From positions 62,001-126,000 of the forward strand of contig NZ_QHCT01000002.1 in the NCBI RefSeq assembly GCF_003545885.1: a DNA stretch of 64,000 nt, given 5' to 3'. The position numbers and the translations under genes were made by a program. The stretch is from Leptospira stimsonii (lineage in GTDB: Bacteria; Spirochaetota; Leptospiria; Leptospirales; Leptospiraceae). The first letter of the stretch is position 1; every line of letters begins with the position of its first letter. This document shows, in pieces, positions 48,758-62,365 of the stretch. The notes under the pieces were generated by a model. That model saw only the letters and a program-made list of their open reading frames with translations. It made no database searches and had not been told where the DNA came from.

Positions 48758-48916
48758 GACGAAGACCGTCGTCATCAAAAGAATGTTGCTCGTTTTTAGG
48801 AATCTAATCTTGTCCTTTGTTCCGAAAACGAGCGACGTTATTCTCTTTTCATCGTATGTCTTTGTTTTTTTCAGGAAGAGTCTCGAAAAAGGAGATATAG
48901 AAAAGAAGTTTGAAAA

Positions 48917-49438
48917 ATTGAAAAAATAAATTTACTGATCTTTGCGTTTCTTAGTTTTTACTTGAATTGTGTAGCGGAGACAAAAATAGACGAAGCGCTC
49001 TATAACAAAGGTTGGAAGAGATCTTATAATCAATCGAAGGAGAAAACGTTTCAGGTAATCATTCAGGCATGAAAAGAATTCAATGTAGCGATTGAAAAAC
49101 AGGATAAAGAAAAGGGAATCTTAGTCACCGAAAAAACTCCTTTTTACGAATTGATCCAATTCACTGGAAATCAGTATGTTGCAAACGGGCAATCGTATGT
49201 CGCTTATCACAAATATTATCTTCAAATTTCCGGAGATAAATCCAACGCCCCCGTGAAAACGGTAAAATAAAGACTTTGGAATAACAACATCGAACAAACC
49301 GAGCTGAACGCTGAATGGTGTAAACAGAATGTGTGGGATCCTCTATTCAAAGAAATTCAGATCAAAATTGACGGATTCTTAAGAAAAAACTGTTTTGAAT
49401 TGGAATCGTTCGTCGTTAAAACGATAATTCCGCCTTAA
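48917..49438 (+). pseudogene. decayed lipoprotein gene with two in-frame stops
   Basis: One plus-strand frame runs from about 48917 to TAA 49436-49438 with coherent protein-like sequence: hydrophobic LLIFAFLSFYLNC (spirochaetal lipobox, Cys about residue 18), then ETKIDEALYNKGWKRSYNQSKE, a TGA at 49070-49072, KEFNVAIEKQDKEKGILVTEK through PVKTVK, a TAA at 49268-49270, then RLWNNNIEQTELNAEWCKQNVWDPLF to the end. No frameshift is needed, only two nonsense mutations; the start codon is lost (an ATT at 48917 may be the former ATG). I do not know the family. Translational readthrough of both stops is very unlikely. Confidence 0.75.
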
Positions 49439-49446
49439 AACAAGAA

Positions 49447-49572
49447 AGCGCCCCACCCTGAATTGGGTGGTGGAGGCGGGCTTGGTGGGAAAAAGTTGAG
49501 AGACATTCCTATAACAGAATATTCTAACTTTTGCAAGCAGAAAATCTCCTCTAATTTGTAGGAATTCCTACA
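49447..49572 (+). repeat. dispersed intergenic repeat, copy A
   Basis: About 126 bp: GC-rich head with CCCCACCCTGA, TTGGGTGG and GGTGGGAAA, AT-rich middle, and at the 3 end the perfect 16-bp palindrome TGTAGGAATTCCTACA (49557-49572). CCACCC/GGGTGG form a stem. Copies B (54042) and C (59683) share head, order and orientation. It lies in the 315-bp gap 49439-49753 after the pseudogene; the rest of that gap (49573-49753) is AT-rich with no feature seen. Confidence 0.8.
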
Positions 49573-49753
49573 CTTTCTTACAATTTATCTCCCGCCTAAA
49601 ATTGGAAGCGAATCTGCTGAAACTAAAAAAATAGTGAAAGTTTGAAACAATGCATTATTTTTTGATTCTCCAAAAAATAAAAAAGCCCTCGTTTAAAAAC
49701 TCTTACAAGAAATTAGTCTTTGAATTCTTCTTCAAAAATACAAAGTTATCAAA

Positions 49754-50950
<1,197 letters not shown>

Positions 50951-50995
50951 GGGGATTCGATTGAAAGTAAAAAACGCGGATTCTTCAAATCATTT

Positions 50996-52213
50996 TTAAG
51001 AAAGAATTTTTAAAAATTTTCCCTTTTTCCCCTGTCTCACTAAGTATTCCTTTCCCCTTTGAATCGCGAGTTTCTCATCCGTGATCTTGTCCTCTGCGAG
51101 ATAAAGTCCACCGGCTTTGATCAGTCGCCTCGCTTCCGAGACGGAAGGAACAAAGGACAATTTGCTCAAAACCCAAACGAGCAATGGCTCGGAAGATTCT
51201 GCGAAAAATTCTTCTCCGAGTTTTACTTCAGGGATATCGTCAGGAACGGCGCGGGACTTCGGATTGTGAATTTTTTTCCATTCTTCGATAGCTTCCTCGT
51301 TCTCGGCAGAGGAGGAAAATTGATCCATGATCAACTTCGCAAGTTCCGTTTTCACTTCTTTCGGGTGCAATTCTTTTCGTTCGATTCCATTCTTACGATT
51401 TTGAATTTCCGGAAGCGGGAGATCGGTGAGAAGTTCGAAATAATTCCACATCAGATCGTCACTGATGGACATGAGTTTTCCGAACATTTCGATCGGAGAC
51501 TCGGTGATTCCGACATAATTTCCGAGGGACTTGGACATCTTCTTGGTTCCATCCAATCCGACTAACAGAGGAAGTGTGATGACACATTGAGCTTCCTTTC
51601 CGTATTCTCTCTGTAAGTCTCTTCCCACGAGAAGATTGAATTTCTGATCGGTCCCTCCGAGTTCTACGTCACATTCCATCGCGACGGAATCATATCCCTG
51701 CACTAATGGATACAGAAATTCTATCATTGAAATCGATTGTCCGGCTTTGTATCGTTTGCTGAAATCGTCTCTTTCCAACATTCTTGCGACGTTGTATTTC
51801 GAACTGAGGACAAGAACGTCCTCAAAGTTCATCTTGCTACACCAGGTTGAATTGTAAACGATCTTGGTTTTCTGCGGATCCAGGACCTTGAAGACTTGGC
51901 TCTGATAGGTTTTAGAGTTTTCTAAAACTTCCTCTTTGGAGAGTCTTTTTCTCGTTTCCGATTTTCCAGTCGGATCTCCGATCATCGCAGTAAAATCTCC
52001 GAGTAAAAAGGAAACTTCATGACCTAAGTCCTGAAAGTGTTTGAGTTTTTTGAGTTGAACAAAATGTCCTAGATGGAGATCGGGAGCGGTTGGATCAAAG
52101 CCTGCCTTGATTTTCAGCGTCCCTTTTTTTGTAAGTTTGGACTTGAGTTCTTCTTCGCTGATGAGATCTACACAGCCCCGGCGGATAATTTCGATTTGTT
52201 TTTGAATGTCCAT
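50996..52213 (-). CDS. tyrS: tyrosyl-tRNA synthetase
   Basis: Class I synthetase charging tRNA-Tyr. I place the start at ATG 52213 ([13 protein letters not shown]); the upstream frame to 52348 is hydrophobic nonsense overlapping the glpD start region. 405 aa. HIGH-like [13 protein letters not shown] in [10 protein letters not shown], and a C-terminal S4 RNA-binding domain ([19 protein letters not shown]) are present; GRDLQREYG and the tyrosine-binding Asp/Tyr segment GGTDQKFN too. Divergent from glpD, with only about 83 bp between the two starts. Confidence 0.96.
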   Translation of the reverse strand: MDIQKQIEIIRRGCVDLISEEELKSKLTKKGTLKIKAGFDPTAPDLHLGHFVQLKKLKHFQDLGHEVSFLLGDFTAMIGDPTGKSETRKRLSKEEVLENSKTYQSQVFKVLDPQKTKIVYNSTWCSKMNFEDVLVLSSKYNVARMLERDDFSKRYKAGQSISMIEFLYPLVQGYDSVAMECDVELGGTDQKFNLLVGRDLQREYGKEAQCVITLPLLVGLDGTKKMSKSLGNYVGITESPIEMFGKLMSISDDLMWNYFELLTDLPLPEIQNRKNGIERKELHPKEVKTELAKLIMDQFSSSAENEEAIEEWKKIHNPKSRAVPDDIPEVKLGEEFFAESSEPLLVWVLSKLSFVPSVSEARRLIKAGGLYLAEDKITDEKLAIQRGKEYLVRQGKKGKFLKILS

Positions 52214-52296
52214 GAAAGAAAAAATGGTTACGAATGTGAAACTTAATGCAAATTTGCAGGGGGAAAGAAACCTGTAAAGCAGGAAGAATTGTGAAA

Positions 52297-53898
52297 ATGG
52301 AAAAACAAGGCAGAGCCGAACAAATTTCAAAATTACAAAAAGAATCATATGATATTCTCTTTATCGGAGGAGGATCCACCGGCGCCGGCGCCGCGTTTGA
52401 CGCGGCCAAAAGAGGGTATAAAACCGCACTCATTGAAAAGAGAGATTTTGCTTCGGGGACGTCCTCTCGTTCCACAAAACTCATTCACGGAGGGGTTCGT
52501 TATCTGGCGCAGTTTCATTTTAAACTGATCCACGAAGCTCTCACCGAAAGACAGAGACTTTTAGAAAACGCTCCGCATCTCGTTAAACCCCTTAAATTCG
52601 TTCTTCCCGCGTATCGATTTTATGAAAGACCCTATTACGGAATCGGACTGACTCTTTATGATATTCTTGCTTCAAGAGGAAAACTTCCTTCTCACAAGAC
52701 GATTTCCAAATCCGAAGCGATCTCCGAATTCTCCGCGATTAAAAAAGACGGACTCTTTGGTGGAATCACCTACTATGACGCTCAATTCAACGATTCCAGA
52801 TTGAACCTTCTCCTTGCGAGGGCCGCAGAAAAAGAAGGAGCTACCGTAGCCAACCGAGTAGAGCTCGTTTCGTTTATCAAGGAGAATGGAAAACTCAGAG
52901 GTGCAAATCTAAAAGACCTCGAGACCGGAAAAATATTTCCAGTCTTCGCAAAGGTAATTGCAAACACAACCGGTGTTTGGGTCGATCACGTTCGAAAACT
53001 CGATGATCCAAGAACGTTTAACGTTTTGTCACCCAGCCAAGGAATTCACCTCGTTTTTTCGAAGGAGAAAATTCCGTGCGAGTCCGCGATGATCATTCCA
53101 AAAACGAAAGATGGAAGGGTTGTATTTATCATCCCTTGGGAAGATCACGTGATTCTTGGAACCACAGATACGCCGATCGAAAACCCGGGAGACGAACCGC
53201 TTCCAATCGGAAACGAGGTTCAATTCTTATTGGATACCGGAAACGATTATTTGGAAACGAAGGTGACTCAAAAAGATATTCTTTCCGTCTTTGTCGGTAT
53301 TCGTCCGCTGATCTCGCCCGAAGGAAACCAGGATACGAAGAATATTTCCAGAGAAGAAGTGATTCTCGTTTCCAATTCCGGTCTCGTGACGATGGGCGGA
53401 GGAAAATGGTCCACCTATAGAAAGATGGCTGAAGAATTAGTCGATAGACTCATTCAAGTTGGAAACATAGAAACGAAAGAAGAATGTTCCACAAAGACAT
53501 ACCCTTTTCCTGGATCCAAGGGTTATTCCGAAACTCTTCACGAGGAATTGGAGAAAACGTACAAAGTCGATAGGAAATTCGCAAAACGTCTTCAGAATTA
53601 TTATGGAACCGAGGTCTTCGAGGTTTTAGGAAAAAAACCGAAACTGATCGGAAAAGGGATTCCTTTCTTCGAAGAAGAAGTCGTCTTCGCGGTGAAAGAA
53701 GAATTTGCGTTAGGCGTAACCGATATACTTGCGAGAAGATTTAGAATTCTTTTCTTAGATCTGGATCTGGCTCAAAAGATGATCGGACCCGTCGCGACGA
53801 TTCTTTCAAAACAACTCAAATGGAAGGAAAAGACAAAGAAAAGGGAGGAAGAAGAAGCATTGGAATTGATAGGGAATTTGAAGAAGTCCTATAAGTAA
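52297..53898 (+). CDS. glpD: FAD-dependent glycerol-3-phosphate dehydrogenase
   Basis: Membrane-associated oxidation of glycerol 3-phosphate to DHAP, feeding electrons to quinone. I prefer ATG 52297 (MEKQGRAEQ), behind AGGAAG; ATG 52246 would overlap the tyrS start region. 533 aa. Rossmann FAD motif [19 protein letters not shown] near residue 22, [15 protein letters not shown] and [13 protein letters not shown] are GlpD signatures, and the C-terminal DAO_C domain is present. No glpF or glpK is nearby. Confidence 0.95.
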   Translation: MEKQGRAEQISKLQKESYDILFIGGGSTGAGAAFDAAKRGYKTALIEKRDFASGTSSRSTKLIHGGVRYLAQFHFKLIHEALTERQRLLENAPHLVKPLKFVLPAYRFYERPYYGIGLTLYDILASRGKLPSHKTISKSEAISEFSAIKKDGLFGGITYYDAQFNDSRLNLLLARAAEKEGATVANRVELVSFIKENGKLRGANLKDLETGKIFPVFAKVIANTTGVWVDHVRKLDDPRTFNVLSPSQGIHLVFSKEKIPCESAMIIPKTKDGRVVFIIPWEDHVILGTTDTPIENPGDEPLPIGNEVQFLLDTGNDYLETKVTQKDILSVFVGIRPLISPEGNQDTKNISREEVILVSNSGLVTMGGGKWSTYRKMAEELVDRLIQVGNIETKEECSTKTYPFPGSKGYSETLHEELEKTYKVDRKFAKRLQNYYGTEVFEVLGKKPKLIGKGIPFFEEEVVFAVKEEFALGVTDILARRFRILFLDLDLAQKMIGPVATILSKQLKWKEKTKKREEEEALELIGNLKKSYK

Positions 53899-54041
53899 AC
53901 CCCATCTACCCTTCGGAAATTTACGTTTGAAAAAACGATATAAGAAATTGCGATTCTTTTGTTTGAATTTTAGTTTTCTTCGATAGATTTCCGAAAAAAT
54001 CGCTGATTACTTTGTCGGGAAAACAGGTCCTCCGTGAAATT

Positions 54042-54169
54042 GGCGCGCCCCACCCTGATCTTGGGTGGAGGGGTGAGGTGGCGGGAAAAATTCTGGAGAT
54101 TTCCATCTATCAGAAAAATCCGTCTTATGCAACAAAATTCTTTTTCTTCGGCTTGTAGGAGCTCCTACA
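54042..54169 (+). repeat. dispersed intergenic repeat, copy B
   Basis: About 128 bp between convergent glpD and rpoD: GGCGCGCC, then CCCCACCCTGATC, TTGGGTGGAGGGG, TGAGGTGGCGGG, a 60-bp AT-rich middle, and the perfect 16-bp palindrome TGTAGGAGCTCCTACA (54154-54169), which is 3 bp from the rpoD stop. Similarity to copy C is closest over the head. Either end may serve as transcript terminator for rpoD or glpD, without a strong T-run. Confidence 0.82.
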
Positions 54170-54172
54170 GAA

Positions 54173-55934
<1,762 letters not shown>

Positions 55935-55945
55935 TCAAATTCCCT

Positions 55946-57752
<1,807 letters not shown>

Positions 57753-57759
57753 AGCCCAC

Positions 57760-58206
<447 letters not shown>

Positions 58207-58266
58207 AGGTTTTATGATTCTTTAAAGAGAGGAATCTTGTGGATTCCGGTTTTAACAAAGCCTTTC

Positions 58267-58476
<210 letters not shown>

Positions 58477-58589
58477 TCGATTTTTTGATTCCTTCGTTTT
58501 AATAGATGTCCCGAAAACGAAACATTCGGTGACAAAATTGCATGCAAAAAGGACCACCAATTTCCGAAGGAAATGGATAGACCAGATTT

Positions 58590-58620
58590 ACATTACCGGA
58601 AAAAGGGGGTATTATGTCAA
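58590..58620 (-). promoter_or_regulatory. candidate promoter of the rpsU-dnaG-rpoD operon
   Basis: On the minus strand TTGACA (58615-58620) and TAATGT (58590-58595), about 110 bp before the rpsU start. The -35 is perfect, but the spacer is 19 bp, longer than the preferred 17. Confidence 0.4.
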
Positions 58621-58669
58621 GGGTTTTCCGACAAAATCTCAGAAAGCACTTTTCTTTTTTCTGGAATTC

Positions 58670-58882
58670 TTAAGCGGCAAAAAATTCGGCTCTTTGAATT
58701 TCGGAGATTTCGATCTGAGCCACAATTCCCGTTTTCCCGTTTTTAATGACGACGTCGCCGTTCAATCTTCTGTTTTTGTCTAATTCTATCACGGTTCCGT
58801 TTTTTAGATGGAGGATGATATCGATTCCTCTGTAGTCAATGTATCGCGCCAATGTATTCTTGAACTTTTCTGCTTGATCCAT
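58670..58882 (-). CDS. small conserved hypothetical protein
   Basis: 70 aa from ATG 58882 (MDQAEKFKNTLARYIDYRG) with an excellent GGAGG (58886-58894 region) upstream; the frame continues to 58963, but the SD decides for the shorter form. The protein is short, beta-rich in its second half (IILHLKNGTVIELDKNRRLNGDVVIKNG, GIVAQIEISEI), possibly an SH3-like/barrel fold. I do not recognise the family. It is 190 bp upstream of rpsU on the same strand but the rpsU candidate promoter lies between, so likely a separate unit. Confidence 0.72.
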   Translation of the reverse strand: MDQAEKFKNTLARYIDYRGIDIILHLKNGTVIELDKNRRLNGDVVIKNGKTGIVAQIEISEIQRAEFFAA

Positions 58883-59003
58883 ACGTTCCTCCGAAGCTTT
58901 GAAGCCTCGTGAAAAGTTACGGTACAATACGTTATTCCCTGAAGAACTTTTTAAAAAAGACAAACTTTGTACATCGGAATCAGAAACATACGCTTAACAG
59001 GCG

Positions 59004-59537
59004 TCATGTACTTTTTGAGGAAACTAAAAGATTCTTCCAGATTGGTTCCAACGTTTCGATCGGAGAATTGAGTTCCATAAAATGAATCTCGTAGTCGATG
59101 ATCAAATGATTCACCTGAAAGACGACCTCGTCAAAGCGGGCCTGGACGATCTCGATTTTACAATCCGGAGAAAGGGTAAGAATGGATCGTGGATTGAGGA
59201 CATACAATTTGTCATAAGGTCGGAGATGGGCTTGGATGATCGATTTGAGTTCTTTCATGATTTCACCCGATCTCTGCTCTCCTAAGAGCTTGAAATAAGA
59301 ATAGAGATCCTGAAAGCGGAAATGAGTGATCACAATCTCGTTACTTAGGGAATTTCGAATGTCCCTCAGAATCTGATCCGAAAATTCTTCGAATAGGTCT
59401 TCCGAAATTTTATACTTTGGACTGATCGGTTTGAGTGTAGATTCCACGAGACTTTCCTCTTCTTTCAATATCGGATTGGATTCTTCCGAAATTGCATGAT
59501 TCTTCCCTAATTTTTCAAAGAAGAATTCAGTGCCCAT
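59004..59537 (-). CDS. hypothetical protein, degenerate GGDEF-like domain
   Basis: 177 aa. N-terminal 55 residues acidic and unstructured. The rest (ITHFRFQDLYSYFKLLGEQRSGEIMKELKSIIQAHLRPYDKLYVLNPRSIL...) follows the pattern of a GGDEF fold: hydrophobic strand, F-K-like helix, xxxGExxMKELxxxIxxxLRPYDKL, then a strand where GGDEF should be. The GGDEF signature itself is missing, so it cannot be an active diguanylate cyclase; it may be a receptor or purely structural. Confidence in the fold is modest. It ends 121 bp before the 70-aa gene on the same strand. Confidence 0.55.
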   Translation of the reverse strand: MGTEFFFEKLGKNHAISEESNPILKEEESLVESTLKPISPKYKISEDLFEEFSDQILRDIRNSLSNEIVITHFRFQDLYSYFKLLGEQRSGEIMKELKSIIQAHLRPYDKLYVLNPRSILTLSPDCKIEIVQARFDEVVFQVNHLIIDYEIHFMELNSPIETLEPIWKNLLVSSKST

Positions 59538-59977
59538 TTCAAAACTGGGAAAAAATTGTAGAAGCTCCTACTAAACCTTTCCTTTCACCCTCTTCTATCC
59601 TCTTTGGAGATAAACTTTTGAACAACGCCTCCAGATTTTTACGAAAAATCGGTCGGACCTACGACAATTCTTCCGTAAAAGTCGCGGGCCCCACCCTGAT
59701 TTTGGGTGGAGGGGTGAGGTGGCGGGAAACTTTCAGAAACGTTCCTGTATCACAAAATTCTTATTTTGTAAATCAAAAATCTCTTTGGAGGAACTCCTAC
59801 GATGCCCATTCCTTTGGCTGTAGTTTATGGGCGGTCGGGAAGAGGAGTTCTAAAACGAGGAGTTCCCACAGATTCAGGCTTTGGAACGAAATTCTCAACT
59901 CATTTTCAGAGGAGCTTTTCGCTTGAATTCGCAGGCACTCGTAAAACTCTGTTGGAATCATTTTCCTAGAGGAATTT
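59538..59977. other. 440-bp intergenic region with repeat copy C and half-palindromes
   Basis: Between the divergent GGDEF-like gene and fbp. It contains repeat copy C (59683-59800) and further GTAGGAG-type arms: GTAGAAGCTCCTAC at 59562-59575 (one mismatch), GAGGAGTTCT at 59840-59849 and GAGGAGTTCCCAC at 59858-59870. No gene is seen; a frame at 59492-59926 has no plausible start or family. Confidence 0.55.
59683..59800 (+). repeat. dispersed intergenic repeat, copy C
   Basis: About 118 bp: CGCGGG, CCCCACCCTGAT, TTTGGGTGGAGGGG, TGAGGTGGCGGG, AT-rich middle with a TATCACAAAATTC motif (copy B has a similar TATGCAACAAAATTC), and a degraded end palindrome GGAGGAACTCCTAC (59787-59800). The head differs from copy B at only a few positions, which suggests recent mobility or strong constraint. 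Confidence 0.8.
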
Positions 59978-61006
59978 ATGTCTGTTCATCCTACACAAAC
60001 ATTGAGTCTTTCCCAGTATCTAATCGAGGAACAACTCAAGTTACCCCAAGCCACCGGGGATTTCACGGCTCTGATGAGCCATTTAGTTTATGCGGCGAAG
60101 ATCGTATCCAGAGAGGTTCGTAAAGCCGGACTTTTAGAAAATATTCTCGGTTCTACGGATGTGGTAAACGTTCAGGGTGAAACCCAAATGAAACTCGACG
60201 AATACGCGGATAAGGTGTTTAATCATACGCTAACGCGTTGCGGCCATCTTTGTATTCTTGGAAGCGAAGAACACGAAGAGACCGTTCCCGTTCCCAACGG
60301 CTACAAGATCGGAAAATACACGATCGCGATCGATCCTCTCGACGGATCTTCCAATATCGACGCGAACGTTTCTATCGGAACGATCTTCTCCGTTCATTTA
60401 AGAAAAAGTCCGGGCGGTACTCCAGGTACGTTAGGCGATCTTCTTCAGCAAGGTTCCAAACAGAGAGCGGCCGGCTACGTTCTCTACGGCTCCTCAACGA
60501 TGCTCGTTCTCTGTACAGGAAAAGGAGTTTCCGGTTTTACTTTGGATCCTTCCTGTGGAGAATTCATTCTTTCTCATCCGGATATGCAAATGCCCGAGAC
60601 CGGGGGAATCTATTCTATCAATGAAGGGAACTATAACTACTGGTCCGATGAAGTTAAGAATTATATCCGAGATATCAAATCGATCGAAGGCGGAAAAAAA
60701 CCTCAATCGGGACGCTATATCGGTTCCTTAGTCGCCGACTTTCACAGAAACCTTTTGAAAGGTGGAATCTTTCTTTATCCAAACGATACGAAATCCACTA
60801 AATATCCGAACGGAAAATTGAGACTTCTCTACGAAGCGGCACCGATGGCGTTCATCGCTGAACAAGCGGGCGGAGTTGCAGTTACCGTTTATGGAGAAAG
60901 AATTCTGGATCTCACTCCGGAAGAATTACACCAACGAACAACCTTGGTAGTGGGAAGCAAAAAGGAAGTGGAACACTTCTTGAAATTTGCACCGAAGAAA
61001 CCGTAA
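59978..61006 (+). CDS. fbp: fructose-1,6-bisphosphatase, class I
   Basis: Gluconeogenic hydrolysis of fructose 1,6-bisphosphate, needed because leptospires grow on fatty acids. 342 aa. Metal and phosphate motifs: ILGSEEHEE, AIDPLDGSSNIDANVSIGTIF (the invariant PLDGSSN metal loop) and a C-terminal GGVAVTVYGERILDL, typical of class I. ATG 59978 is preceded by AGAGGAA at close spacing. Followed by a strong terminator. Confidence 0.97.
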   Translation: MSVHPTQTLSLSQYLIEEQLKLPQATGDFTALMSHLVYAAKIVSREVRKAGLLENILGSTDVVNVQGETQMKLDEYADKVFNHTLTRCGHLCILGSEEHEETVPVPNGYKIGKYTIAIDPLDGSSNIDANVSIGTIFSVHLRKSPGGTPGTLGDLLQQGSKQRAAGYVLYGSSTMLVLCTGKGVSGFTLDPSCGEFILSHPDMQMPETGGIYSINEGNYNYWSDEVKNYIRDIKSIEGGKKPQSGRYIGSLVADFHRNLLKGGIFLYPNDTKSTKYPNGKLRLLYEAAPMAFIAEQAGGVAVTVYGERILDLTPEELHQRTTLVVGSKKEVEHFLKFAPKKP

Positions 61007-61030
61007 AAAACCGAACGTCTTCGGTTTTTC
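61007..61030 (+). terminator. Rho-independent terminator after fbp
   Basis: AAAACCGAA, loop CGTC, TTCGGTTTT at 61007-61028, then TCC. Perfect 9-bp stem with a built-in T-run, immediately after the fbp stop. The A-rich left arm could work in both directions. Confidence 0.78.
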
Positions 61031-61143
61031 CTTTCGAACCGAGGACGTTCCCACCCTTCTTATTTTACGTTTTGAGTCCGGGATACAATGTCGCCTTACG
61101 TAAACCGATCTGTGTTCCACTCTTTCTCGCGAAAAAATTAACT

Positions 61144-62289
61144 TTATTCTTGGATTGTTTTTGCAAGAGGAATATTCAAATAAAAGCAAGTATTTTCTCC
61201 GGGAATACTTTTGAATGAAAGTGTTCCTCCGTGTTCCTCGGCGATTCCCAAACTTACGGATAAGCCGAGCCCGGTTCCCTTGTCCGTAGACTTCGTAGTA
61301 AAAAAAGTCTTAAAGATATAATTTTGAATTTCTATCGGAACTCCCATTCCAAAATCTTCAACTTCAAACTGAGCGAACATTCTTCCCTGTAATTCTTGTA
61401 AGAACACAGAAATCCGGATTCTTTTTCTATCGTCATAGTCCGGAAATCTTTCGTTCAGGCTGTCCACGGAATTGTTGATGAGGTTGAGAAGGATTTGAAG
61501 AATCTGGCCCAACCTACAATAAATAATGTTTCCCGGTTCGATATTCTCCCAGCGAACTTCTATCTTATTCATCTTGAATATTTGCTGTGAAATGGATTGA
61601 ATCTTCGCGATCACCTCGGATACGTCCACGGGGTAAAAATTCCCTTTTTCTTCTCGGGAAAATCGAAGGAGATCCTTCATGATAGTGGAAATCCGGGCGC
61701 TCTCATCCCGGATTTTTGCCGCGAGCGCTTTTATTTTTTTTTCATCTAGCTCCTCTTTGGCGATCAACGCGGCATATTCGGATATCGCAAGGAGTGGATT
61801 GTTGATTTCATGTGCAAGTGTGCCAGCCATAAGTCCCATCGCTTCCAATTTTTGACTTTGCCTGAGTTGTTCTTCCAATTTGTATTTCTCTTTTTCCGCT
61901 TTTCTTCGAAGTTCATGATCTTCCAATTCATGAAGCGCTCTTTGTACGGCAGGCAATAATTTTTCGATTTTGTCTTTTAGAACATAATCCGTCGCTCCCA
62001 TTGTTAAGGTTTGAATCGCGGCCTCCTCACCGTAAGTGCCGGAAACGAAAATAAACGGAGTTTCCGGACACATATTCTTTGCGGCCATGAGCGCGGAGAA
62101 GCCGTCGTATTTCGGTAGACTAAAATCCGATAGAATCAGATCGGGTTTGTCCTTTAGAATCGCGTGCGAAAATCCCTCGGAATCGCTGACGTGAATCGAT
62201 TCAAAATCGATTTTTGCCTTCCTAAGTTGTCTCTGAATCAACTCCAAATCCAAAAGAGAATCTTCTAAAAAGAGAAATCTCCATTTCAT
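61144..62289 (-). CDS. receiver-histidine kinase protein
   Basis: 381 aa. N-terminal receiver with phospho-Asp55 (LILSDFSLP), Lys105 (YVLKDK), then coiled coil, HisKA with phospho-His160 (TLAHEINNPL) and HATPase with NLINNSVDSL, G1 DFGMGVP and G2 GTGLGLSVS. Receiver-first kinases usually act as phosphorelay intermediates or as soluble stress kinases driven by another kinase. Placed directly downstream of a larger hybrid kinase, 76 bp away, same strand, so it is the likely partner (inference). Confidence 0.9.
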   Translation of the reverse strand: MKWRFLFLEDSLLDLELIQRQLRKAKIDFESIHVSDSEGFSHAILKDKPDLILSDFSLPKYDGFSALMAAKNMCPETPFIFVSGTYGEEAAIQTLTMGATDYVLKDKIEKLLPAVQRALHELEDHELRRKAEKEKYKLEEQLRQSQKLEAMGLMAGTLAHEINNPLLAISEYAALIAKEELDEKKIKALAAKIRDESARISTIMKDLLRFSREEKGNFYPVDVSEVIAKIQSISQQIFKMNKIEVRWENIEPGNIIYCRLGQILQILLNLINNSVDSLNERFPDYDDRKRIRISVFLQELQGRMFAQFEVEDFGMGVPIEIQNYIFKTFFTTKSTDKGTGLGLSVSLGIAEEHGGTLSFKSIPGENTCFYLNIPLAKTIQE

Positions 62290-62365
62290 ATCTATGACGT
62301 CCTCGTACTCGAGATTTGAAATTTGCTACCTGGTCTACTATATTTTAATATCATTTTATTTGAAA

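Noticed and set aside
48758..48916. Inverted TTGCTCGTTTT / AAAACGAGCGA arms after the RND gene as a terminator
   Set aside because: The loop is about 40 nt and no T-run follows; too weak to call.
59492..59926. 144-codon frame across repeat copy C
   Set aside because: Runs through the GC-rich repeat, no start signal, antisense to the gene at 59004-59537 at its beginning.
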